The translations under genes and the position numbers were made by a program. From Baylisascaris procyonis (Eukaryota > Nematoda > Chromadorea > Rhabditida > Ascarididae): 64,000 nt of DNA. Under the pieces are notes generated by a model. That model searched no databases, had not been told where the DNA came from, and worked only from the letters and a program-made list of their open reading frames with translations. The stretch covers positions 4,092,001 to 4,156,000 of the forward strand of contig JAZARR010000214.1 of assembly GCA_037389465.1 (NCBI GenBank), given 5' to 3'. Positions 21,027 to 33,254 of this stretch are shown piece after piece. Position 1 is the stretch's first letter. Each line of letters starts with the position of its first letter.

Positions 21027-24000
21027 ATGGAGGAGCTGTCACTAAAGGATTTGAAAGCAGTTCTTGACGATAATGAGCTGGATCTAAGTATGCGTCAACT
21101 ATCTGTTGTTCCGGCGAAGGCGTTAGTAAGTTCTTTTTTTTTTTCTTTACGATTACAATTATTATTATCTTTTAGGTTTCTTTCTGAACGTTTTTAACTT
21201 AAACTTAACATATTTTCAGAATTACTCAAGTTTGTTGATTACAAAAGGAAGACATGGCATTTTACCCCGATTTAATGATATTTTTACTGAAAGAATAAGG
21301 TTCCATTAATGAGCATATATTACTCATCGTACTATTCGATGGCCATATTTTGACATGTAGCGTTCATGGGGAGGCTCTTGCAGTTTTATTGTTTCGTGTA
21401 TAGTTTTCTATCGCCATATAGGTGGATATCAACTGTATCATTAAGCATACCACAGCTGTTTTAGGAAAGTTAAAAAAAAACTTTCAGGAAATATTTTATT
21501 ATAACTATGGGGCATTCATAAAAGTTGTTATACTAAAATTTCCTGAAAGTTTAGCTCAGTTTTAGGAGAATTAAAAACTTTATAATTTTCATTAACTTTA
21601 TTTCTATCGTTAATAATGTTTGCGAGAACAAGTTCCAAGAAATATTGGAGTTTTTTGTTCGAGTTCGTTCTCATCGTTTCATCAACTGTAAGATTAATCG
21701 TTGGTAGGTAAAGGTCTTAGTTTAAGTTTGATAGCTGATATATGGTTAATATTTGCAGACTTAGAAAAATCAAAATATTTATAAGGAATTTGTTGATCAT
21801 TTTAGAATACTTGCTGAAATATCTATTTTATATTATCAACACATTTTGAGCTTTCTTTCAGATTTCTTGTTCTTATACTATCGTTGAACTCAGTTAGCTA
21901 TGGTTTTTTTTTTGTGATTATGAGAGGTGAATAAGACTTGTTTTGTAGGCTAAATTACCACGTGCAACGCATCTCGATTTCTCGAACAATCAAATCGTTG
22001 CGATACCGCCCGAATTTTGTTTATTAACGCATATAACGAAGCTCGATCTCAGCAATAATCATATCGTTCATTTGCCAAATGATTTCGGCAAGCTCTTCAA
22101 CCTTGAACACCTCGATTTGTACAAAAATTCTATTGAGGTAATTTGTTTTGAATATTTTCTTGAACAAGCTGATGATGTGGTGCTGTGACCCCTATTTAGA
22201 TGAAGTAATCTAGTTCTCTTTAGGCTACATTCAATTTGCATAGGCTGTGCCTTATTTATGATTCCTATCGAGAATAATATAATCTACTCCAGTCGAATGA
22301 AGCGTTGCAGAGAAAATTGATCCTTCTCCATCCCCTCTCCCACCTTTGCAGTTCTTCATCCAGCATGAACCTGACTCATTGGTCGAACTCCCATCTATTA
22401 AATCAAAAGAACTGTGCGCTAGTTGTAACGACTATGAAGATGGTGTATATTTTTATGCACTTCTGTAAATTTCATGTACGAAAGCAAGTTTTCTATAATA
22501 TACCTGTGTGTATGTGTCTATCTCAGTCTGTGTCTGTGGCTGCCTAGTGATCCCAACTTCTAATCTTCAAGTGAAGATAGAGTAACCCATTTCATTGAAT
22601 GCATATCATGCTATGTCGCCTGTCCCACAACTCACTTTGATAGATTAGTTTAAAAAAAGATATAAACATTTGAAAGCACCAAAAATATCTGTACAATTTC
22701 TACAAGCCGAATCAATGAAAATATGAAACTATTCTTCTAAAATATTGCATTTTTTGTTGATAATTTATGAGAGTGGTCGGTCACATGAAGAGTATGTAAA
22801 ATTGCATATCCTACCATCTGTAATTGGCTTGTCGTATGATTGAAAAAGCATTGCGCTCTCTGTATAATAAATGAGAGGTGTTGCATCGATTTGGCATATC
22901 ATTTGGTTCGTAATATCTGCCAAAGTGTTGCACCTTCATTTTTGATTCATAGAATTAATAAAGGTTTTTTTCTTACGATTTTTGACAAGCTTATTTCCTT
23001 TCTCTCTCTTTTTTTAGCCCTTTTTCTCTTTTCTTATTTTCTCTTTTCTTTTCAGTGCTCTTTAATTTTCCTTTCTGAAGTTTTTCTATTTGTGACGTTA
23101 TATTGGCATCAGTTTTCTAGGATGAGAAAAGATACAAATAAAGATTCGAGTAAATTTGGGTGGGTTGTTGAGTCCGATGAACATGAATACTGTATCCTTT
23201 TTTTTTGCAGTGTAAAGTAGGTTTGCTCGTTTCACAAATACTTTGCATGGAAACTAATAGTCTTAATTGTTGTTTTTAAAATACTTATTGGTCAGCTTAT
23301 GTAGTAAAGACCCGCTTAGCATCTTGAGAGTAGCTTAAAATTTGCTAGAAAAGTTTTTCTAATTTAATTTAATATCAGTTTGCTAGGTGAAATTGGGATG
23401 AGAGAGGGGATAAATGAATGAGGGGAATTCCCTCCGAAGTTGAGGCAAAAGTTCTTTGAGGAATGCTTAAATATGGTATGTACGTATATGTTCAATTAAA
23501 TGCAGAGAGATTAAGTTGCAATCATATTAGGGCACATGCAAAGCGTGTTGTTATAAGACAAGAGATAAGACCATGCTTGACGAGTATGTATTTACTGAAG
23601 TATTTCCTCGATAACATTAGAATAAACCATCAAATAGAAAAGATTGGGGGGGGGGAAATATTCTCCCAGCAGATGTTTTCGTTATGTGTTTCATTCTTAA
23701 TGGAATTACTTTGATCAGACTCACCATTGATCTTCCAAAATACAATAGTAAAGAGCGCTTAGAAATATACCATCTTTTTTTGATCACTAAAGCTGGTCTT
23801 TGGTGTAAGCCGTTCAATATTTCAGGAATTTTTAGGAAGGCAAGGCTGATAGAGCATTGAAACGCTAATGATAGGCCTTCATTGTTATCACACGTTGATA
23901 ACGTCGGCTTATCATTTTCTCGTTTCTCTTCTGTATTGTCTGCAGAATTTTTGTTGCATAATTAGTGCATAAATAAGGGTCCCCTACATCGTTTACTATA

Positions 24001-27000
24001 TGCAATTTTCAAGTTCATTTTATCCTCTTATTTCTAATTTATTTATATAATTTAAAACCAACTTTTTTGATGAAATTTTTGTTATCTATGAATCCCTTAT
24101 CAAAGTCGTAATGCGCTGAAAGAATTAACTTTTCAAGGGTTTCGCCATTAGAATCATAGCGGATATAAATGTCCGCCTGCGCTATGAAATTCTTTGTAAT
24201 AGCTGATTCATTAATGCTGTTTTCGTTTGCTTAACTGTTCTCTTGTTTTTCATATTTAGGCGAATTAAAATATATTTGAGGAGTTGCCGTTATCGTTCGG
24301 TGAGTTGCGCAATCTAAAATGGCTCGATATGAAGGGCAATCCTCTTGAGGCGGATTTAGCCAAGGTAGCTGGTGAATGTCAAGATGAAAAGGAATGCAAA
24401 GTGGCAGCGGTACGAGTCGTAAGATTTATGCGTGATAAAGCGGCCGAACAACATCGTCTTATACAGAAACAGGAAGAGCTTAGCAAACGTAAGTATAGTT
24501 ATGCATTCACGTTGCATATTGTTTAGCGAATTTGGTGAGATCTGCTGCAGATATAGACGATACATGCTGTTTTGTTAACCGTGGATCTAGCATTTGTCGT
24601 ATTCTCAATGCGCTTAGGTTCCTTACCTTTATAAGACCGGGAATTTGCATATCGAGGATATTTCTGAACGGAAAGACAGATGGAGGGAAAAATAGAGGTT
24701 TGGAGGTGAGGGCAGGGGGGGGGGGGGGGGAGGGGAGATTAGGGAGAATGCGCACTTATAGATCAGATTAATTTGCAGAATGCTGTTTTCTTAAAAAAAA
24801 AAGGTGCACTAATTTTCTTTCTAAAAATAAACCAGGTTGAGCTGTTGCGGTAGGTAGGCATTGCTTATGTTGTAGGTGTGATAACCACTAATTATGCTGG
24901 GCATTAAACAATGATTATGAATATCTTGGCGTGATATCTCTTCACATTTAATAAGAATTGGATGATATTTTGAAAAGTTTACCATTAAGGAGAAACGAGA
25001 ATAAAGATGAGCATATTTTCAAATCAGACGCTTCTTTTTATTATTTTTTATGCAGTCATGAGGTGATTAAATCCGAGTTGTGTGACTCCAGTTAAATTTG
25101 CTTTTGTTTCTTTCCTTTGTGATGTTTGACTTGCAAACCATGAAGGTTATGAGAATGCTTTATGGTGGCTTGCAGAACGTGAACAGGTAAGTGCAAATGC
25201 AACAGCAGCAGTTAGTATGACCCAAAAAGAGAAGGCGCCAAAGAAAAGGAAGAGTAAACATAAGGATGCATCGAACACGCAGCCACACTCCGAAATGCCA
25301 GCTCATCTTAACGGTACGCATATTTGTTTGTTACCTATCGTTTTGATTAAGTGTTTTCCTACCTATTTCGGAGGGCGCAGATCTATGTTCATCTTGGGTG
25401 GAATTAATCGTTTTGTTATCTTTTAATTATTAACAAATTACTTGTTGTTGCGTGCTTGCATCTGTCTGGGCACTAGATCGGCGGTGTAATGGAGAGGCGA
25501 AGGTCAGGGATGAGGAATCGTAATAGCGAAGAAGATTTATATTCTTCCTTGAGGGATAGTTAGATCTCATCGGCTTTTTTTTCGTTCTTAGAAAGCTAAC
25601 AAAAATTTGCCGACTCAAATTGGGGAGGTGAGAAAAACGAAATCTTACAAGTGGTAATTTAGCTGAAAATGCTTTCTATTTAGGCATACATGTTTTTTAT
25701 TTAGATATTGAAAACGCCTTTGGCTGAATTTTTTTTAAAGTTTAATGTTATTAGCAAAGCAGAACGTCTTTTATCATTGAAACGTTTTTTTTCTATTGAA
25801 AGCCATGAAGCAGAGTGTTGTTGAATCAAAAATTCTGTATACTATGTCCGAATTTTCAATGTATTATTGTGTGCTACTGGTTGTTATAAATTTTTGCATG
25901 CATCGTTTCTTCGTATTGTTTTCTCAATGGAACCTTTATTTATCGGTAAGTTTCTTAAGTGTTTAGTCGAGGATTTGGCTACAATAAGCATTGTTGATCT
26001 CCAGTATGTTTTACAAAATCCGTCGTTGCTTCATGTTTCACAGATACAAGCTCGTGGATGAAGTAACGGGAATAGGGTGATTTATGTTGTTTCAATCAAA
26101 TTTTTACGTAGAGATGAGTATGTTTGCTGTGCGTAACAAGAGATTGCTTGATGTTTTTTTTTTCATTGCAGTCAATGCCCCTTGTTTAATGAAAATTGTG
26201 ATTCGCATTTTTGATAAATTTTTCCCTTCTGATGTCCTTTCATTTATTTCTCTCTAAATTATATAGGTGCAATATCTTTCATTCGACCTTGAATACGTCA
26301 TTGACCTCTTTCACACGTCGTTTTACTGTCGATGAGCAATGCCGATTGAATTTTGATCGATTCTATGTTGCTTCTTGGACTTTATAAAAGACGGCACTCA
26401 AGATGATGTGTTCTAGTTTGTTTGTTTTTTTATTCTGTTGAAGTGCATCATTTTTTATTAGTGAAAGTAATATTTAGATATTTTATGAAATTTTCTGTAT
26501 TCATATAGACCTTGCTCAATTTTTTAAGCGAAAGCGATCAGTTAGACTCAGTTTTTGGCCAAATTTATGGCAGCAAGATTAAAAGGTCATCTTTCGCAGA
26601 ACTTGATGAGCACAGGATCGATGCGGAAATGCATAAATTTGATGTCGTCAAATCGTCCCGTCGAACAAGCATTGAATAATGCTTAAAGGTATTTTAAGGT
26701 CCAAAGATGCAAAATGAAACCAAAGAGACGCCGAATCGGACTTTCAAAACTAAGCCATCAAGCCAATCATATCTTTCTAGAGGTTAGTGTCATATATTTT
26801 TGTCTGATCGTATTTGCGTTCTTTGCGTGTATGTTTCTTGGCGATTGTTGATAGTGACATTCTCAAGTTGTCGTTATGGCCCTCAACTCTGAAATCATAT
26901 GCGTAAATTTTTATGGGCATTAAGGGAATGATACGATCATGTTCAGTGTCAGGGTGAGTTTAAGTTTTTGTGCAATCTTATATCTTTGCTTATAGATCAT

Positions 27001-29937
27001 TACAGCTTACAGACTGAATAATCTGTTTTATAGGTCCGACTCTTTTGCATCGCTTCTCAATTAAAAAATGGAATGCTGAAGAGGGTTTTCCATGTAGTGA
27101 CGTTGTTGAATTTATCACTGGCTAGAGCAAAAAATACGAAATTAAGTAAACATAGTAAATACGAAATTCATCTCGGCAGTTAAGTGAAAATACACATCAC
27201 CTAATCTCCTAAATTTTTTACTTTTAATTTTTATTTTAAACTAAAGGCGTTGAAGCGTTCAGATTGAATAGATCAAACAGTCTATAGAACTAGCACCATT
27301 TCGATGCTTTATGGCACTAATTATTTGAAATCATTTGAAAAGCGTTCTAATAATCTATATTTGTTTTTAATTCGGGTTTTATTTAAAAAATTTTTTTTCT
27401 ACTATTCCATTTATGATATGCGTGGGAGGTATTTTCGCTTTGCTCAATCCTTTCGGAATGTGAAATCGGCATCCGAACGATTAAAGCTCATCGAATTACG
27501 AATTGAATTGGATAAGAGTTCATTTCGTTGGTTTATAACTTTGTAGAAATTGCAGTCTATGTTGTCATTATCTCAGTATTTTAATAAATATAGTTTTAGT
27601 TAAATATGCTGATGAATTTGACTAAAACATCTGGCTTTTATTTCAGTGTTCGGTGTTGTCCGCAAGCTCTTTATGGTGACTCTTATCCTCTCATTGCTCG
27701 GCGTAGCCCTCTCATCGTTTATAATTTTTGATAATTGCACCGAGAAATCGCATCATTGGATTCCTTCCTCGCAACCATTCTGCGATGATCTACATAAGGC
27801 GATTAGTAGTCGAAGTGTATGCTTGTTTCTATCTTCATAAGGATTTAATAGAGGATTTTGAGAGATTGATTTCTATTTAAAAATGCTGTGAACAACGATT
27901 CAAATGGTGGCAGGAACAGCTGGTTGTAACTATTATTTAACATCATCCATTCTTATTGAAAATTTGCTTAATCGCAAAAAAATTGCAAAATTTTTTAGAG
28001 AAAAGTATGGACATCATTATAAAAAGAGCATCATTATTCGCAGGCAGCTGGCTATATTTGCACGACTCATTTGAACTCGGCAGTGCATTTGTATCGCTCG
28101 TTTGGTAACCTGTAGTATGGCATCTATGAGATTTTTCAATACCCACGAGCAATATCTGTGAGGTGTATGCTTGTTTCTGAGGTTCTTCTTTTATAATCGA
28201 GCCATTCTGTTCGGCTATTTTTGTTTATCTCTAAGATTTCTATAGTGTTATTGTTTCAGTTACCACCAACGTTTGCTACGAATCTCTATAAGACGCTCTC
28301 TTCGATGAGTTGGGTATATGCAGCGAAGTTACGTGAATTGAAAGCTGATTTAGAGGAAGGCGGCTATCTGAAAAGGGTGCAATACTATTGCAATTTCATC
28401 TACACAAAGACGGTGATTACTGCTTTTATATTACAAAGATACACCTCTGAATTGGTTCGACTAACCGCTTCTCTTGCCTCTGTATGCATCTGTAAAAAAA
28501 ACGTAACCGAGAATATTTCGAGGGAGATAATGATGTGCTGAAATGAATGGCAATTTTCACTTGTAAAGATTTTAAAGGAAAAATGTTAAACTTCAATTAC
28601 CGGTGACAGTAAATCCAACGCAATATCGTTGGAAATTTCGATACGAGAAGGTACACAGTCTTTATCCATCTCTCTTTGCCCAGTTGCTTTACACAACGTA
28701 CCTTCGCAACCGAAGAAAAATTCGTTTTTAAGTCACGAAAAAACGCACGGAGATGCTTAATTCTCTCACTTGGGCCAAAGGGAATATTAAAATCGATGAA
28801 GCATGGAAACTTTCGGGAAAGATGGGGGCGTCACGGTTTGCAAGTAGAAAAGCTAAATTTTGTTTCAAAATTGGAAAGAGCGTTGAGAAGAGATTGGTTT
28901 AAGGGATTGTATGATTGCAGCGATAAATTTTTACAAATTTAATTTACTGACTCATTAAAATAAATTATTAATTTAATTAGAGAGTAATAATAATTTATGC
29001 AGAAAATGGTATGATTGAAATGAAAATGGCTTTGGGGCAATTCTTTGGTGAACTTTTTCAACGTTAATTGGCTGATGCATAATACAAATATAATTTGCAC
29101 GTTGTGGGATTTCTGCAAAGTTTTCAAGTGATGCATACGTTGTAAATTTTGTAATTAATTGGCATCTTGAGGCTTTTCTAATGTCAGTTATAAGATTTTT
29201 CTAAAATTTTTAGATACGTGTGTGGAAGGAATGGAGGGCTTTCTTGAGGATAATTAAATAGAGTTTTGAAAGGCTTTAAAACTTTTCCATCACTTATTCG
29301 GTTTTTACTATGGTTAATGAGTAATCGAGAAATGAGAGAAATTTTTTTCTCGAAAACCCTGCACGGAAATACTCTCTCTTTATTAAGTGTTATTAAGTAT
29401 TTCAGAAGTCTTTCTTATAGAATCTCTTCGTAGTAATTCTTAGTTATGGGTATAAGCTCATTTTTTATGTTCATTAATATATTAGAATAGGCGAATATAA
29501 AGGAGAATATGCGAAATTGAGAGAGGGAAAAAACGTTTTTGTTATATCTGCTTTAGATATTCAGCCTTATATATTGTGTTTGAATTAATTGATTCCATCT
29601 GTGCTATATGCCAGTAAAATCTCTTAGGAATGGGTAAGAAGATTCATCATGGCATTCAGCATCTTTTTTTTTAAATCTCTGAATTTATGAAATTTTGAGG
29701 AATTGATGAAACGAATGAGAATATTTGCAGTTCGTTGCGGCAAACAAATGGTACACAGAGATTGGTGCAGATTATGTCGCTAGTTTATTCGACAATATTA
29801 TTCTTGCATTAAAAATGCTACTCGTTGTATTCTCGGATATCGCCGTATTTATCGTCGGTTTGTTTTTGAGTGGCCAATGTTTTTATTTGGTCATCTCTAT
29901 GTGGCATACTCACAAGAACACTTGTCCACTCGTTTAA
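21027..29937 (+). CDS. lrrc59: Leucine-rich repeat-containing protein 59 homologue
   Basis: Seven exons agree in phase: 21027-21125, 21949-22137, 24281-24488, 25176-25313, 27647-27816, 28260-28376 and 29731-29937, giving about 375 residues. The N-terminal half matches LRRC59 closely: DNELDLSMRQLSVVP, then four leucine-rich repeats (THLDFSNNQ, TKLDLSNNH, EHLDLYKNS, KWLDMKGNP) and the family's KVAGECQDEKECK cap. A Lys-rich segment (EKAPKKRKSKHK) precedes a membrane span (LFMVTLILSLLGVALSSFII). In vertebrates LRRC59 is a tail-anchored ER protein of about 307 residues linked to ribosomes and nuclear import of growth factors. Here the C-terminus is longer and includes a second hydrophobic region (LLVVFSDIAVFIVGLFL), so topology may differ. 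The acceptor of exon 3 reads TATATTTGAG, which is unusual, and the donor of exon 6 is weak (GTGCAA). AATAAA lies at 30350-30355. Confidence 0.93.
21478..21552. repeat. Inverted repeat in intron 1 of the LRRC59 homologue
   Basis: Left arm 21478-21505 and right arm 21526-21552 share AAACTTTCAGGAAAT and then diverge slightly over about 12 more bases. The 20-base gap between them makes a long hairpin. It could be a short inverted-repeat transposon remnant or a structured intron element. Confidence 0.6.
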
Positions 29938-30012
29938 TTTCTCGTCTTTACAACATTTTTCAGGATAAGTTGGTATACTTCAAAGGTGGGTCGGCGTAGG
30001 CGCATCGAACAG

Positions 30013-30222
30013 TTAACAGTTACAACTGTTTCTTTTTTCAGTGTTTCCGCTTATAGATAGATGAAGTTGTTCATTGCTCGACGAAGTTACATCGATTTGA
30101 TCGGAAATTATATTATCATATTGTCGAGAAAATGCATCTGCGCAACAACATTCCGCTTCCACTTTTAGAGTGTTTTCATCGGCTTCAGTTTTGTCACTTA
30201 GCATAAAAGTTGTATAACTCAT
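30013..30222 (-). CDS. Terminal exon of an unidentified acidic protein
   Basis: A 69-codon minus-strand frame rich in Asp, Glu, Ser and Cys (DKTEADENTLKVEAECC, SSSNEQLHLSISGNTEKR) ends at 30013, about 75 bases from the LRRC59 stop, so the two genes converge. Codon choice looks like real coding sequence. The acceptor is unclear; AG dinucleotides near 30186-30218 are possible. It may belong to a gene lying between 30.2 and 33.2 kb, where another minus-strand terminal-looking frame ends near 31926 after AAACTTCAG. The C-terminal CNC is noted but is not a prenylation signal. Confidence 0.4.
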   Translation of the reverse strand: MSYTTFMLSDKTEADENTLKVEAECCCADAFSRQYDNIISDQIDVTSSSNEQLHLSISGNTEKRNSCNC

Positions 30223-33200
30223 ATGCCGAATCGGAAAATTAAAGAGAAATTTACATGTGGTTAATTCGATTTAAAAAAGGGCTTTTTTCTTAAAAATCAC
30301 GATAAGGATGCCTGTTTGTAATGGCACAATATTTTTAGTGCCTTAGATGAATAAATTCACAAGTTGGGCAATGAATTGTTGTTTGCACTAGTGGTGAGTA
30401 CTTCTTTCCGTATTGTTTGTTACTTCTGAGCCACATTGCGCTTACTGAATTGGTTTCGCTTTGTGATGAGCCAAGTTTAGTCTCCAGTATGTTGATTTAA
30501 TGATCACGAGTTCGGTCGCACGAAGCCACTATCTCCAGTCAACTGATAGTTAAACAGCGGTTCATATACGGTCGTTTGATCAATCAATTGCCCTGGCAGC
30601 AAAATTTGCATATTTGATGGGAATTTATTTTGTTGGTCGCTGATTTAGTGGCGCGGTTAGCGGAATGGAATAATCGCATCCACTTGCATCTTTCTATGTA
30701 CAGATATTTGCAAAGCATTTTCCAGCGCTTTTATTAGTTTCGATTATTTTACGTCGTTTGTGCATTTCTAGTACGTAATATATGACGCTAGATGTCGCGC
30801 TTTACAAGAAAATTCACGAGATCTGATCGTTTTTTCATTCTTAGATGGGAAAATGTTGAATTTATAAGAAATTATTTTATGTGTTATTGTTGATTTGTTT
30901 AGTATTGTAGGAGCGACAATAATTCCTCAAATCCGTTTAACTTTCCCATTCCAGAAGTGTACTATATATTTTTCGCGTATTTAGATAGGAAAGAGAGACT
31001 AATATATGTGAAAAATTTAATGCATAAATTGCAGTTTAAAATGAGACATAAGCCTATCCGGTTGCTGATAAACAGCGATGAAATATTATTAAGCGATGTA
31101 AATTTGTTATAAATCAATGTTCAAGATAAAGCGAAAAATACAGTGGCGAAAGAGAACTCAAATATTTCGATGAGAATTTTATCCTTAAAGGATTGCAAGT
31201 GGAATAACAATAGTCGTTAATTTTTTGAATTGTTCAAAATGCTTTACCTAAACTTTTTTTGAATTTTTGTTTTGAAATATGTGATTAATTAAAATATCAA
31301 TTGAGATAATATGATCAACAAAATTTCTATTAATCTGTTGAAAAAATTTGACGTTTGAGAAAATGATAGAAATGAAAAAAAAAACGAGAAGAATTATATG
31401 TAGACGATATAGTGACGACCCGACAGTTTTCAGCATGAATTGCAATAAGCAATAGGAACTTTATATTGGCGAATCAATATCAGATATTTTAGTTATTGTG
31501 AATAATATTAAAATTTGCGAATCAACGCAAATATTTGTGCTCCGAGAGGAATAGAGAAATATTTTAATGAGAATGCGATTCTGCAAAAACTTAGAGGATA
31601 TTTCACAGAATTTAGGATTTTATGGCTTTCGTAGCTAGGAGAAGTTGGAAGATGACTTGTGGAGAGAGGATGAAGCTTATCTTTCCTGATCTTAGTGTAC
31701 ACTCGAATCTTGTAACTCCAATGGACGTCACTAACAACCGCATCATTCGCATTCTCACTTATTCATGTTTTTGCTCTTTTTTTCTTTCATTTAACTTGGA
31801 TTTTATCAATATAATCTCTCATCTTGTGGGAACGCTACAATGTTTATGTTTTCTATCCACTTTAGCCACTTGGTTTTTCATTTTTATTTATTTATTTCTT
31901 TAATTTTCACGACTATATAATTCTATCACAATATCGCCGAATTATAAAAGCATGATATGTAGGGTAGTCGACGCTATTTGTATGATAAGCGCTCGCATCG
32001 TAGCATTTCGACGTTGTTATCTGAAGTTTCTTATCAGTGAAGTTGTGTTTTGCTCAAATCGAAGCAGATTCACGTTCAATATCGATCGTTGATGAATCGT
32101 TATTGCAGAGAAGGGATCAACGATATTGATTGCAATCGGTGAGAATGTTGTCTATTATATGGAGCATCGTGACGAATTACTAAGAACGTTGCAACGTTGG
32201 TGGATCAACATGAAGTAGTAGATGTTGTAATGAATGAAAGGGGGTAGCCCATAATTTACCCCCCCCCCCAATTGCAAACGAAGAACTCCATAAAAGTGCG
32301 CAGGGTGTGTGCAATTCTTTTGTTTTTTTTTCGATGGGTAACCACCATAAATTCCCATAGGTAACCTAGTCAATGCGAAAAGCGTTTTATTTCGTTTTAG
32401 TCAAGTTGGCGAATGAATTTACAATCGATATAGTGAGAATTTGATCGGTGGTTACTCACTTGAATTTTACAATGCATTCATTGTTCTTCCTGCTGTGGTA
32501 TATTACCAAGCTGGCAAATATCGCCGTCGTCTGTTGTTCATTGCATTGTGTGTTCAACCGACTTAAGGCTACAGTATTTTAGAATCTGTATGCAAATAAG
32601 TTTCACTATGGTAAGTAGATGCCAATAATAAAGAAAGAGTCAATAAAATGGGGAGAAAAGTTTGGATAGACGGATTTGTGGAAATATCCCTATGAAGTTG
32701 GTGTATCTTCATGCTTATAGGTTACAAATGAACCGGAAAGATAGCTAAGATGATGGCGAGCCGGGGTTTACCTTCAGGATGCGATCTATGGAATTATTTT
32801 TTATAGATTATATTAGGGGGATGAGAATTACAAAAGCGGCTCTACCTCGTTGTGGTCTTGCCTCGATGTGTTGATTACAATGGAAATCGGTTTCGAAAAC
32901 AAACTACTGTACGTTTACTGTATTGCTTTTGATGTGTTCGTTTTTTATTCATTTCATTCATCATTTTGCTGTTTTTCAATATTTTTTGTGGAGTCGTTAA
33001 GTGAGAGTTTTATTATTGTTTCAAGCCACATTGCCATTTGCTGTTCGTTAACGGTTGAATTCTTCAATAAAGGTGTTCTTCTTCACATAGAATTTACCCC
33101 TTCCAGATAACCATAATTCAAAACGTAATGATTGTGGGTATTTCAGAACGATTACGCAAACATTAGAAAAAACATTTTTTTAAAACGAAGTGATGCGATT

Positions 33201-33254
33201 GGTCTTATATAATACATTTCAATATTTGAACACATACAATGGTGGTGGTATTTT
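30223..33254. other. Region with only weak coding hints
   Basis: Mostly AT-rich. The patch at 31926-32130 is open on both strands: minus SKCYDASAYHTNSVDYPTY after CTTCAG; plus SRRYLYDKRSHRSISTLLSE, and further on a donor GTGAGA near 32137. I cannot choose between them. A run of ten C lies at 32261-32270. The plus-strand hydrophobic frame at 32850-33110 has no splice support. Confidence 0.4.

Noticed and set aside
28676..28942. 88-codon plus-strand frame in an LRRC59 intron
   Set aside because: No splice phase lets it join the neighbouring exons, and leaving it out gives a clean protein.
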